DNA of 64,000 nucleotides from Pyronema omphalodes. Lineage: Eukaryota > Ascomycota > Pezizomycetes > Pezizales > Pyronemataceae. Made by a program: the position numbers and the translations under genes. Below the pieces are notes generated by a model. The model was given only the letters and a program-made list of their open reading frames with translations. It had not been told where the DNA came from and searched no databases. Below are positions 12,795 through 23,966 of this stretch, piece after piece. Location of the stretch: assembly GCA_024516155.1 (NCBI GenBank), contig JAJJXM010000032.1, positions 310,001-374,000 on the forward strand, written 5' to 3'. Each line of letters opens with the position of its first letter. The stretch's first letter is position 1.

Positions 12795-13260
12795 ATATGA
12801 TGTTGGTGATGTTGATGATGGTGATGGTGATGATGGTGATGATGGTGATGATGATGATGGTGATGATGATGGTGATGGTGATGATGGATGGTGATGGTGA
12901 CGATACATGCCGACGGATATGATCTCAGTGCTGGCTGTGGCTGTGTCTGTGGTAGTGGTAGTGATGGTGATGACGATGGTAATTGTGAATCATCAACATT
13001 GAATCATCAGGCGGAAATCAGGCGCAAATCTTCCCATCCATCAGGCGCAAAGCCAGGCGCAAAGCTTCCCATCCACCAGGCGTAAAGGCGGAAATCAAGC
13101 GGAAAGTCAGGCGGAAAATTCTCAGCAGTCAAGCGGAAAGTCAGGCGCAAAGCTTCCCATCCACCAGGCGTAAAGGCGGAAATCAGGCGTAAAGGCGGAA
13201 ATCAGGCGCAAACTAGGCGCAAAGTCAGGCGCAAATCAGGCGGAGAAAACATCAACATCA
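12795..13260. repeat. GATGGT microsatellite and GGCGCAAA/GGCGGAAA minisatellite
   Basis: 12795-12905 is an imperfect GATGGTGAT trinucleotide-based array. 13005-13240 contains about fifteen variants of AATCAGGCGCAAAG / CAGGCGGAAA with irregular spacing, plus two near-identical 30-40 bp blocks built on CTTCCCATCCACCAGGCGTA. The remainder to 13730 holds CATACACCGA units (13290-13330) and otherwise no recognisable feature. Confidence 0.75.
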
Positions 13261-13744
13261 ACATAAACATAAACATTGATTCATTACAAATCATACACCG
13301 AATATCATACACCGAATATCATACACCGCACATTGCACACTGCACACACGATACACCGCACAAAAGAAAGGGCTTCGGATAGTGTATATATAGCCTTTCG
13401 ATCGGCCGCTGGTGAGTGGTTATACACACAGCATACCATACCATACAATACCATACCAGAGAGCCTTAAGATCACTTCGGGGGTTTTGATTTTGTCGTAG
13501 GGCGGTTTCATGCCGTATCGTCATGCCGTATCGTCTTGACTTTGACTTCGACCTCGACTTCAACTTTGATCGCTACTTTGACTTTGATTGATACTTGATT
13601 GATACTTTATATCAAGCGGTAATATATTTCTCAAAAAAGCGACGCGGGCAGTGGAGTCAGGCCAGAATATAGGCTGTAGATATGAAGAAATGAAGAAATG
13701 CCCTAAATAAATAAAATTACCTTCCCTGCTAGGAATTAATACCG

Positions 13745-14010
13745 GAGCCTTGAGGCTTGAGGCTTGAGGCTTGAGGCTTGAAGAAACTAAAGAACCTAAA
13801 TTCACCGAAAGCCTAGAATTCAATAATTGATAGCCTGGGAGCTTGTAGACTGGTAGGTTGGGAGCTTGGGAGCCTAGGAGCCTGGTATCCTAGGAGCCTT
13901 GTAGCCTAAAAGCCCGCATCGAAATATCATCTCCCCCGCCCTCCTCCCTCCTCCCTCCTCCCCTCCTCCTCCCTCCTCCCCCCCTCCCTCCCTCCCTCCC
14001 CCCTACCCCG
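13745..14010. repeat. GAGGCTT and GGAGCCT arrays followed by CCCTCCT tract
   Basis: 13749-13783 has five GAGGCTT units. 13840-13905 has GGGAGCCTAGGAGCCT-type units. 13928-14004 is an almost pure pyrimidine tract of CCTCCCTCCT units. The minus strand of the last part is purine-only and G-rich, so triplex or G4 formation is possible. Confidence 0.75.
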
Positions 14011-14389
14011 CCACATGCTCGTCCCTCCGTGTATGCTTTGTACCTAAGGTAAGTGTTAAAGGTCGCCTAGAGTCCAGGTGTCTTGGCCGCACTTATGGCT
14101 TATGTGACTGGCACGTGGAGGTGGACTTCACACATTGGGTATATCTCCGTCTGTAGATGCATAGAGCTATATTACCATCGTTCTCAATGAATACACTCTT
14201 CCACCTCCATCTTTCTCTCGCATTCCCGTTTCACAATATTAACTATAGCTTTTATTGTCATTTCCTAATCGCCTGCTTTCGTATTGATGACCATTAAATA
14301 AACTTTCGCGGCTCTCCATTCGATGAACCCGTTGAATGATATCCAAATCTCTTGAACCTCAGAGGAACCTTACCCTATCTCTCAGGCAA

Positions 14390-14960
14390 CAGACCCAAAT
14401 ATGGATGCGCCTCAGAGTAAATCAAAACAGAAAAATTTAAAAAGATGGGCTGGGTGGGACTCGAACTCACATGAGGCTCCTAAGTATACTAAGTGACCTC
14501 GTTCTAACCAATTGAACTACAAGCCCAGGTTGTGAAAGTGCGTGTCAAAATTAAGAAATAACCAGCGGCTGGTTAGACGGAGAAAGGGCGGTTCCCGGTG
14601 CTGGTGGCGGTCTGGGATGGCGGTAGAAAATGATATGATGTTAGTGGTACCTTGTTCCACATGCGGCATTTGGTCGGCGCCTTATCCATGAGCCCGAGTG
14701 ATGCTTTTCCCTCGTCTTTGGTTTGTATAGTGCTCCGGGCACAGCAATTGACTCCTCATATCGCCAAGCTATGTCGAAGGAATGGTGGAATCAGTAGCAA
14801 CAATGTTTTATGAGAGTAGCTACTGTGCGTTGTATCTCTTGGGAATCAATCAAGATAAATAACGGTCCTACTTAGCAGACGTTCATTACTATCCCTCCAC
14901 CTTGTATTCAGGTTATCAGAGCTGCTCTCATTTCGCAACGGTTTAACATGCTTATCGCCC
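14390..14960 (-). repeat. tRNA-cored dispersed repeat, copy 2
   Basis: Homology with copy 5 (20.5-20.95 kb) is recognisable for about 450 bases upstream of the tRNA-like core. It includes a shared TTTATCTTGATTG-like block near 14850 and the GTCAATTGC-type block near 14740. On the other side the CTCTGAGG block at 14410 also matches. Here the repeat abuts the pyrimidine and minisatellite region. Confidence 0.65.
14446..14526 (-). tRNA. tRNA-like Pol III unit, copy 2 (TATA loop)
   Basis: The acceptor is GGGCTTG/CAGCCC-like and the A box and T-run terminator are present. The anticodon stem has changed with pairing kept at its base: the outer pairs A-T and C-G of the other copies are G-C and A-T here. 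The loop palindrome is AGTATACT instead of AGCATGCT. The T stem has one mismatch (GTGAG against CCCAC). Confidence 0.55.
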
Positions 14961-16130
14961 AAGGTGTTCTATTTTCCACGAAGAATCAAATAATCCAGTA
15001 TCTAATTAACAAAACATGCTGTGTAATATATGACCATATTATACCCTAACGAGCGCAGCGGTACATTGGTTTTTATCTTCGTTGACGGACTTGGGTGTCT
15101 ATATTATTCCTCTACAATACTGAACACGCTTCTAAACGGTAATAGTAAATCCAGCACCACGATAGAGTGTCTCAGATATAATTCATTATGTTTAACAGCA
15201 GTTACCACGATGCTTTGGATTTTAAGCGAGTCGAAATACCACACACCAAACAAGAGACGAAGCCGCCGCTAACTTAATTCTATGGAGTTTCAAAAGCCTT
15301 CCAGCGTTGAGGAGGATAAGGATAAGGTCCTCCATACTACATTTACACAAACGCACCTGAGGCACTTAATATCATATGGTGCTTACTATATGCCTAAAAC
15401 TCGTGATGAGAAGCAAGGTCGGTTCATTAATGGTCTGGGCCTTGCTTGTGCTACTTTTTATGGCAAAGAACACTGAGCAAAAGTCAGCTCAAGTTGTGTT
15501 GATAAGCTTGAGTGAGACAACTCTGTACACTGAGATTTACCATAAAGCTTTGCATGTAGCATGTGCATGTTTTCTAGCCGGTTTCAAAGCCCCGTAAACT
15601 GTATGCACGGCGGGAGATATTTTGGGAATCTTCTGGCTATGATCAGTGACAGTATTCCCGGTGCCATGTATTACACATTATATCTACAACGATATAGATA
15701 ACATATATCCAGGAATACATGAGTAGTATGATTCGCGATCGGTAAAAATATTCAATAAACAAAATACTTCAGCCAAAAATCAGTTGGAATCCTCATTTAC
15801 ATTCCCAACCGCCAGTTCTGATTTGAAACGATATTTCCGGCCTTGAGACATCTTAATAAATTCATCTTACCCTTATACTCCAAATTCCAAACGTATCTCA
15901 ACGTGAAGAACAGGAATTTTATTTGATGTCCATGTCTGGGCCAATTTCAATGCAAATGTGAGCGAGTGATACCACATGTTCTCAACGCTTCCTGTAAATA
16001 TGGACTATGTTCGTTCGTACGCGGATTGTATCACAGTGTACGAAAATCGTATTGCAATATCTATAGAGTAAGCAGATATACTCACATTAATCAATACGAC
16101 AAACTAAAAATACGTAGCTAGGAGTATTAA
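14960..16130. other. intergenic, no gene seen
   Basis: This is AT-rich DNA. Two overlapping open frames around 15282-15597 have protein-like composition but no recognised motif, no evident splice partner and no context. I leave them uncalled. The last 60 bases begin the outer part of repeat copy 3. Confidence 0.4.
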
Positions 16131-16870
16131 ACAACATCACGTGATACTACCCGCGTTTACGTCATACATCGCGATACTACTTACACCGATGGATATCATG
16201 CATCAACATCGGCCATATGGTAAGTATGAGCATGAAGGTTTTGACTGGAATAATGCCGAGTTTGCAGCCTTTAAGATTGGAATTTTGTTCTCGTGCGCCA
16301 TGAATAAAATCGAAAGTCTGGGATGTGTGTGGGGGGTATATCACCTAATCGCCGTATCTTCAAAATTGTAATTTCAGATACTTCGCTACAGATACGGTGT
16401 ATCATGAAGTACGGTGTAGAAGGTTGGAATTTTGTTTTCCCGCGGCATGATTGAAATCAAAAGTTTGGGGCCGTCACGTGTGGTGTAGGTATACCTTTTT
16501 AGACTTCTTGCGATAAAAAAAGTAGACAAAAAGAATGGGTTCGGTGGGACTCGAACCCACATACGGCCCCTAAGCATGCTAAGTGACCGTGTTCTAACCA
16601 ATTGAACTACAAATCCAGGTTGTGAAAGAGCGTATTAGAATTGGAATATAATCCACTGCTGTTTTAACGGAGAATGAGCGGTTCTCGGTGCTGGTGGTGG
16701 TCTAGGATGGCGGTAGAAAAAATATATGATGTCAGTGGTTCTGTGTGCGAGATTTGGATGTTGTTGTTTCCATCAGCCGGTGTGGTGGTTTTCCTTTGTT
16801 GAAATTGTAGTCCAGAAGCGCTCGGGATCCGTGTCACAATTAATGTGTGAATGAAGATCGGCATGACAAC
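16130..16870 (-). repeat. tRNA-cored dispersed repeat, copy 3
   Basis: It has the outer CATCACGTGATACTACC...ACGTCATACATCGCGA block at 16137-16176, about 360 bases from the tRNA-like core. It also shares the CCGTCACGTGTGGT stretch near 16470 and the GAGAATGAGCGGTTCTCGGTG upstream block with the other copies. Confidence 0.7.
16536..16616 (-). tRNA. tRNA-like Pol III unit, copy 3 (CATG loop)
   Basis: A and B boxes are intact, the terminator is TTCTTTTTG and the TATA-like GATTATATTCC lies about 35 bases upstream. The acceptor GGATTTG/CGAACCC has one A-C mismatch, so this copy is slightly decayed. Confidence 0.55.
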
Positions 16871-17649
16871 TGAGAAATACGGTATGCCTTGCGGTTTGGA
16901 ATGGTCACAATACTTTGTTTTCGTGGCGGCGGCTTTGTTCCTATGATTGGTGAGAGTCTCTTAGGATGGCTGCATCGGTTGAAACGATATTTTTTCTTCC
17001 GTATATATGCCTGAGTTTTCTTCGGCTTTGTGATTTATAAATTTATTCCCACGCAAGCTGACCTTTTAATCGCTCAATAACCGATAATCATGGTAGCGGT
17101 GGTTTAGGTGGTTGTGCATGCCTCATAGTAGGACAGGCAAGATGACATGATACACCTTACGACCTCAAGAAGACCTAGCTTTAGTGTTTTCAAATGGTCC
17201 CCTTGATGACCATTTAAATGTGCTGATTTAACTCATAACATAGAGTAACAATATCTCAAGTATGTTTATTGAGATTTTTCACTTCTCACGGTGCAGATCT
17301 TAAAACCTATCATATCATTACTAGCTTCGCATTTTTTGAAGTAAACGTAAACCAGCGTTGCAAACAAGGTAGGCCTACTTGGCGATGTTAGTATTGGCGA
17401 GTTTAGTCGTGCCATTGAGATTGTCATCTCATTCGACTTAACCATCCAGACCCAGCACAGATGCAAACGAATGATGCTATATTGCTCAATGAATGCTTGA
17501 TTTGATTTGATTTTTCTTGAATGCTCAATGAATGCTGCGCAGGTGATTATTTATCTGATCAGGGTGCATAAAAATGATAAAACGCAGAGATACTTATCCC
17601 AAGTATACAAGAAATTAATTTTTCACATAAATATAAAATCTCATGTCGC

Positions 17650-18280
17650 GTGTATTAGCTATCATCACGTGACATGTCTCGCTGCTACGTCACACATCAC
17701 AATCTGTATTACGCCGTCTATCAGGCATTAATATTGGACCATCGATGAGAGTATGCGTTTCGACTTTTATATGAATTAGAATGCGCCAATTGTGTAGTAC
17801 GATGCAGAAGGTCAAAAAAACACTCTCCTCCTATGTAAGGGGCAAGATTGTAAATTTCGTGGCAATCACGTGTGAAGCAAGTATACCTTATCAGACTGCA
17901 TGCAAAGCAAAAAGAATAATACAAAAGAATGGGCTCGGTGGGACTCGAACCCACATACGGCCCCTAAGTATACTAAGTGACCATGTTCTAACCAATTGAA
18001 CTACAAACCCAGATTGTGAAAATGCGTGGTGGAATAAGAATATGACCTGCTGCTGGTTAGACGGAGAAAGAGCGGTTCTCGGTGTTTGTGGCGGGTCTGA
18101 ATGGCGTCGGACCAAGATATGATGTCATTGATAACTAGCTTTAGAAGACAGATTCAGGCGGTATTGTTTCCTTGAGCTGGAGTGATGACCCGATATTCTC
18201 GCGTTCACATGGTTCTCCGGGTGTTGCGATTGATTTTTCACCTCGCTAGTTTCAAGGAGCGGTAAATTAAGTATGAAAAA
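17650..18280 (-). repeat. tRNA-cored dispersed repeat, copy 4
   Basis: The outer module CATCACGTGACATG...TACGTCACACATCACA is at 17664-17702. The 5' flank, with GAGAAAGAGCGGTTCTCGGTG and the block near 18200-18240, aligns with copies 2 and 5. Between copies 3 and 4 (16870-17650) is AT-rich DNA without recognisable features. Confidence 0.7.
17930..18010 (-). tRNA. tRNA-like Pol III unit, copy 4 (TATA loop)
   Basis: The acceptor is GGGTTTG/CGAGCCC, the A and B boxes are intact and TTCTTTTG follows. The anticodon stem base is T-G here instead of C-G, and the loop palindrome is AGTATACT. Confidence 0.6.
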
Positions 18281-18861
18281 TCCGTCATTCAATTCATCTT
18301 CGTTTTCCCCATGTCCTATGGATCAAGGGCGAGAAAGAAATGGGCCAGCTCTATTACTGTCATTATTATTTCCTCATGCTGTTTACGGAGGGCCAAAGGA
18401 ATTCGATGGGGTCTCATGTTTCGATGATCCTACTTAACACATTCGATAACTTCAAAGAATCCAACAAGGCTATGTTTGCAAATGTCCTGTGTTCTATGGC
18501 TCTCTTACAAACCCAGCAACACAGTGGTACAGCATCTCTTTTGATGTAAAACCTCAACTGAAAATTAGTCGGGTGGTCTTCGAAGCTTAACTCGGTAAAT
18601 TGATTGTTGTTTTTCTTCTTTATGCATTTTCCGTGTTCACCATTCATCTTCCCAAGCTAGGTATGGTCTGTTAAAAAATTGAAAAGATTAAGGTTGAAGA
18701 TGTGATATCTCATGACGCGGATTTTATCCGAAAGGCCCAGCATATGTACATATCATTTCCAGAATAACAAATTTCTATCCCCTGTATATCTATGCTACAA
18801 CACAGCTATTTCTATGTATAACCTCCAAATATCCAGCAACCGTCAATATTCAAACCCGTTG

Positions 18862-19618
18862 GCAGACCTCCCAACCGTGTAGCCAGTTCACCGGGTAAAA
18901 TCGTAAACCAGGTAAACTAGACTGACAATTCACAGCTAGTTGGTGTAGTTTTAGTGTCCCGGATACACAGTTGGTTCAGTTTTGAGAGGTCCATAGAACC
19001 AGGTAACTGCAGTGCACTGATTAAACGGACTCGGTAAATACAAACCAGTGCATGCAGGAATAAATAACGTATTCAACCTCGTTTGAACCCACCGGTAGCC
19101 GAGCCTGCAAGTATCTTAACCCTCCTTATTCCACCAGCTTCTGGTGACCAGGTTTTCCAATCCCTTTACGAAATGGCGGTGAAGATGCTCTCAGTTCCCG
19201 CGATGACTGCCGAGTCTGAGCTGCTGTTTTCCGAGTGCAAGCAGATTATTATATCGGACCGCCATTCAATGCAGGCAGATACTCTGGCGGCCATTGATGG
19301 GCTCAAGAGCTCAAACTGTAGGCGTCCGTTGCGATTTCTGGCGACCCAACCAGGATAAAATTTTGGTATGTATGCCCTCAATAATGTTTATTGCCCCGTC
19401 ATAAACCAGTTCCTCTGGACAAACCAGTTTTCGCAGCTTTAAACAGTTCAACTGGGTTACCAAGCCTTGTATTCGGTTAACTGGTTTTCGCAGTTCAATC
19501 ATTTTATACTACTGACAGTAAACTGAACTGGGTCGCTGTACAGTTCTCATATTCCAACAGTCCGTACAGTCCGTTTTGGTCGTCATTTTAAACTGGTTTG
19601 TACGAGTGGGAGGTCTGC
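18862..19618 (+). mobile_element. hAT-superfamily DNA transposon relic with inverted ends
   Basis: The left end GCAGACCTCCCAACCGTG and the reverse complement of the right end, GCAGACCTCCCACTCGTA, match at 16 of 18 positions, giving terminal inverted repeats. The interior is packed with AACTGGTT/AACCAGTT subterminal motifs, typical of hAT elements. Between them lies a fragment of the transposase C-terminal dimerisation domain. At about 757 bp it is internally deleted and cannot be autonomous. No matching 8-bp target duplication was seen at the flanks. The DNA immediately right of it (19633-19672) is an outer module of the tRNA-cored repeat, so it may have inserted next to or into an older copy. 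Confidence 0.75.
19083..19358 (+). pseudogene. hAT transposase C-terminal dimerisation domain fragment
   Basis: An open frame of 91 codons carries LYEMAVKMLSVPAMTAESE followed by LLFSECKQIIISDRHSM and a final LAAIDGLKSS. This is the Pfam hAT dimerisation pattern (L..LA...LS.PA.S...ER.FS.....ITPER..L). No DDE catalytic region or BED zinc finger is present in the element. The match rests on the recalled family pattern, not on a search. Confidence 0.75.
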
Positions 19619-20049
19619 GCGAAGCAAAGCAGATAGTGATGTGTGACGTAGACGTAGGTTGTATGACGTGATGGAAAATAATGCTCGCAACATAATCGTA
19701 AGGAAACTTGATAGGTAGAGGAACTTTATAATCTTACACTTATATGCGAAGCTCTGGGTGGCCAAGAGATTGTGATATCATTTCCAGATTTAGAATTCTG
19801 TAGCTCCTAGATATACCAAATATCTTTTTGATCTTGACCCCTAAGAAATGTCATACCATGCCCAAAACGCATCCCACGTTGAAGAGGAATAAAACGAGTG
19901 ACACGATATGGCTTGAGAGTGTGTTTGCCAGAAAGGTGATCAACAGCAAATTTCAGCGCAGTGAAGTCGTATTACAGGCAACAATCAACACCATTTCCAC
20001 AGATTCGTACAGAAATGGATCATGTAGCTTGTTATAATCAACTACCATT

Positions 20050-20960
20050 GCGTGATAGCACCCGCCACTACGTCATACATCATGATATCCTTTTTTTCAT
20101 ATCATGACAGCATATACAAGTCGTATTCTAAAGTTTAGATATAACAAGCTTACTCATATCAATAAAGAAAACAACTGTTTCGTACGGTTATATCAATCTA
20201 GTGTGCATTAGTCGCCATCGCCTGATGCCGCCCGTATTGACGTCATACTTCACAATCCGTCTCGTATGGTCACCATACCATTTGACGTCACGAACCAACA
20301 TCCGATACATCACGGCTACATCTATCAGCGTTTAAATTTACTTCAGCAATCATAAATGTCTTGCATTAAATATTGGGGCATAAAAATTCCAGGTTTTCCT
20401 GTCCTACATCCTGGGTAACGAATCAAATCGCAAAACAGTGAAGTAAAACACAGGTGTAAAGCCAGTATGCTTCCTCAGAGTGAATCAAAAAAGAAGAATG
20501 CAAAAAAATGGGCTTGGTGGGACTCGAACACACATGAAGCTCCTAAGTATACTAAGTGACCTCGTTCTAACCAATTGAACTACAAACCCCGGGGGTGAAA
20601 GAGCGTATTAGAATTGGAATATAACCCGTTGCTGTTCTGACGGATATAGAGCGGTTCTCGGGGGTTCTGGTGGATCTGGATGGCGGTAGAAAATAATATG
20701 ATGTCAGTGTCAACTGGTTCGGGATGCCAGGTCGGAGAAGCTGCCAAGCTGGCGTTTCCTTACGCCTAAGTGATGACTTGGTTTTGCTTGTATAGTAACT
20801 TTCTTTGGGTATTGCAATTGATTGCTCATATCATCCAATTAGGTCGAATGGATGGTAACATTAGCAACGATCAGTTTTTTACTTGAGTAGCCTTCGTTCC
20901 TAGTATTTCGTGGGAACCAATCAAGATAAAGTGAAGGCTCAGCTTTGCATACGGTCATTA
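20050..20960 (-). repeat. tRNA-cored dispersed repeat, copy 5
   Basis: Two outer modules are present, at about 20050-20090 and again at 20210-20275 (TGATGCCGCCCG...GACGTCATACTTCACA). This suggests a duplicated or nested end. The 5' flank matches copy 2 for about 400 bases up to GTTCCCACGAAATAC-like sequence near 20905. Confidence 0.7.
20509..20589 (-). tRNA. tRNA-like Pol III unit, copy 5 (TATA loop)
   Basis: The acceptor is GGGTTTG/CAAGCCC and the terminator TTTTTTTG is adjacent. The B box is damaged (GTTCGAGTCC preceded by T rather than G). The anticodon stem has the G-C/A-T base of copy 2 plus a further C-to-T change. The loop palindrome is AGTATACT. Confidence 0.5.
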
Positions 20961-22892
20961 TGATGTTTCAACCCCGTATCTGGGTTTTAATAGCGCCTCT
21001 TATCAGACAATGTCTTATTATGTGTGTCGCCGGACCAGTTAGATTTTCCCGAGGAAGTTCATGGTTAAGTACATGTATTTATACCCCCCCCCCCCCCCGC
21101 CCCACTGAATTTCCTCCCCAGAATTCGAAGTCTTTGGTTCTGCCTACCAATCATGATGGTTATATTCAAAGGATTGGATTTTCTTAACTTCCTATTTCAC
21201 TACATTAGTCCTTGATCTAATAATCTCTCTTCCCTATTTTTTTTCTCGGGGCTCCAGGAGTTTGCAGGACAAAGGAAATGGTAAAATGGAAGAGACTTAT
21301 AATACAAATGACTCCTGCCCATTGCACTAAAAATATCACCTTGACATTTATCAGTATGGAAGAATTCACAGCATCCGTTTATTAGGGTGCGTTTGGTTGC
21401 ACCCAAAAACAAAAGTTTTAGCCCTTTTTACCTGTGAAAACAGGCTGAAAACCTTCGTTTTCGGTCAAACCAACCGCACCTTTGTATACCTGAGTACCGA
21501 GCATACTCCAAACCTGTGAACCCCGTGGTAAATACACCAAACTTGAACGTTCAACCTTTGTCTTTTTTTGAGGGTTTCACCCATCAGCTGGCGACTACTA
21601 GCAGTAAACAATACCTAACACACATCACATAACATGACCTTTATACTAAATCCCCTCGACTATCAGTTACGAAACTTCATACCTTCATCTACCGCCATAT
21701 ACCGCAAAAACATATCCTCTCAATCCATATCCTGTATCTTTCTCTAGCCAAGAACCCACAGCATGCTATAGACTATTATCTTTTTTCCCCTCGTTTCTCG
21801 TATTTTGGTTGAATTACCTTAGTCGAGGATATAGAGCAAGGGAAATCCTCTGGTATTTGGGAAGGTGATAAACTCCGTGATAATCTGAGATCTCTTTTGT
21901 TGACTACGCGGAAATAATAATTAAATTGCTTTTATGCTTTAGGCTTTATGCTTTAGGCTTCATATTTTTGTTTTTATTTTCCTTTCGAATCGCTCTCTCT
22001 CTGTTTATTAATCGTCACCCCGTATATTTATCCCGCATCTTCATTACCATCCCGCATTTTCATTTCTGTCCCGCATCCCCCCCCCCCTCGGATTTTGACA
22101 TATTTCATATTTCATATCGGTACTGCACTTTACCCCCCCCCCCCCCCCAGTCCCTCCTCTCCTTTACCGTGCATGCCTCAGTATCTACCTACCTACCTAC
22201 ATAGTGTACCCATATCCCCATTATAATCCACTGCTATCTGTAGCGGCACGGCTGGATGCAGAATTTTGGATTATTAATACATGATGATGGTACTAGGACT
22301 ATACCGTGATAGCCCGATGGATACGCACAGTGATAGCCCGATGGATACATACAGTGATACGGAGAGTTGTGTTGAACTCTGTAGGTAAGCGCTGCCGCTG
22401 ATTTGGAGGTTGAGCTGGGGACTGGAGACGGAGATTGAGACGGAGATTGTGGAGGTTACTAGAAGGAATGTGAACGGAAGGGAAGGGAGGTGGGAAGTGA
22501 TGGGAGGTGGGAAGTGATGGGAGAAGGGAAGGGTATGGCGGGAGGAGAGTGTGCTGGTGCTGGTGAATGGGATTCTGTATGGTGCTATATATAATAGATG
22601 ACTATGAAGTTCGAATAAGATGCACCATGTGGATTGTCTTAAGGTCTTGGAGCGACTGGGATCTTCAGTACATAACCATCACCCCCCCCCCCCCCTTTTC
22701 ATCGACTTGAAGTAATGAGCTGTTTTATTTATCATGTACATGTTGCGAGGTAGTCTTGAGATCTTGATGGGCTAGGATGGTTTCGTTTGAACCGAGAATA
22801 CGCAGTTTGCTTTTAATTATAAACTAACTAAATGTGATTTGAATAAACAAAACAATTCGCACAGGAAGCTCATTATGAGATAGTGTCGTTGT
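20960..22892. other. intergenic with poly-C tracts, no gene
   Basis: Poly-C runs of 10-16 bases occur at 21084-21098, 22077-22086, 22133-22148 and 22682-22695. A 95-bp MITE is at 21386-21480 (separate entry). 22290-22360 has a duplicated GTGATAGCCCGATGGATAC unit. 22400-22570 is purine-rich with GGGAGGTGGGAAGTGAT repeats. No convincing coding frame is seen. Confidence 0.55.
21386..21480. mobile_element. tiny MITE-like inverted-repeat element
   Basis: The left end GGTGCGTTTGGTT matches the reverse complement of the right end (GGTGCGGTTGGTT) at 12 of 13 bases. The 95-bp interior has a further partial palindrome, ACCTGTGAAAACAGGCT. No certain target duplication is visible. GGTGCG-ended MITEs of about this size are known in plants and fungi; the class (hAT-like) is inference. 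Confidence 0.5.
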
Positions 22893-23815
22893 TCAAGAGA
22901 AGGTCTCTCCCAGCACCTCCATCGTCCTGTAATACACGAATTAGCCAGTCCATTCCATGAGTATTGGTTTATTATCGTGCTCTTCATTATTCCTTTGTGC
23001 TGTTCCGATTCTACAGGAAAATTCATTACTTACTTGATGTAAACTCTCGACACCTCAATCTCCCATTCCAACTCAGCCTCATCCTCCTCGTCATCATCAT
23101 CCTCTTCTAACTCCTCCATCTCCTCTTCTCTCCTCTGCTCGATATTACTCGGTATATCCAACATGCCTCCAGGTGTACACTCTACCGGCACCCTGCCGGC
23201 CTCACCCTGCTTCACACCCTCTGCAGCTAATTGCATGGCTCCCTTCACTGGCTCGACTTCATCCTCTGAATCAGACTCCTCCTGGGTAAAGACCTCTGGA
23301 TCTTCCCCATCCTCATTCTCATCAACATCCTGACCATCTTCCGGAAGTTGAATAATATGCATTCTAGTTCTCTCTACCAATGACTTTAATCTCACCTTCT
23401 CTGTCATATCTACCCCCCTTTTTCCTGCCTCCAACGGTGCTGTAAGCTTGGCATAAAATGCGTCATCCATCTTCCTAAGTAAATCAAAGATCTGATTCCA
23501 CTCATATCGCTTAACTGAATATCCGTACAAGTTCTCGTTGAATACATTAGCCAGTTGAAGAAGACATTGCATCTCGTCAGGCATGTCGTTATGAATCAGT
23601 AGAAGATCATGCACGAATTCGTGAATGTGCTCGTAACCGCCTTGTGTAAAACGCGTAATGTGACGTCGGTGGACCTGGGTTAGACGGTTTTCGAAGCGTT
23701 CCATTAGTTTTTTGGTGCTCATTAATGGTCGCATAGGTAGAGGGGCTGGTTGAGAGGATTGGGGTGGAGTCATAGGAGTGGCGGTGGGTATGAAGCCACC
23801 GGCGGTGTCAGACAT
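22893..23815 (-). CDS. conserved-looking ascomycete protein of unknown function
   Basis: Exon 1 is 23815-23035 and exon 2 is 22926-22893. The donor GTAAGT overlaps an alternative stop (AAG TAA), and the acceptor TTACAG restores frame for a short tail ending GETFS. The product is about 271 residues. Residues 1-35 are Pro/Thr/Ser-rich. Residues 36-125 look alpha-helical, with FENRLTQVHRRHITRF, YEHIHEFVHDLLLIHNDMP and YEWNQIFDLLRKMDDAFY. Residues 150-250 are strongly acidic (EEDDDDEEDEAELE). No catalytic motif was recognised. The composition and clean single intron support a real gene. Without splicing it ends in VYIK at 261 residues. A local duplication of its 5' end lies just upstream. Confidence 0.75.
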
Positions 23816-23966
23816 ATTGAGGGAGCTCGAGACTAGGTTGTAGAGCTTGAGGTTAGTAGATGCAGAGCCAGTTATTCACGAGTAGACGGGGCAACGAGTA
23901 TGAAGCCACCGTTGATATCGAACGGATTGATAAAGCTGGAGCTGGGGTCCGGGAGCTTAAGATTAG
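23779..23966 (-). repeat. degenerate tandem duplication of a gene's 5' end
   Basis: The start region of the minus-strand gene (23779-23855) is echoed about 110 bases further upstream (23889-23966). Both carry GGTGGCTTCATAC, a CTCAAGCTC/CTTAAGCTC block and a CTTTATCAAT/CCCTCAATAT block in the same order and spacing. The upstream copy is open into a further 83-codon frame (24123-23872) but lacks an equivalent ATG context. Confidence 0.55.

Noticed and set aside
15282..15597. Two overlapping frames with protein-like composition.
   Set aside because: No motif, no clear leader and no introns linking them, and they lie between repeat copies.
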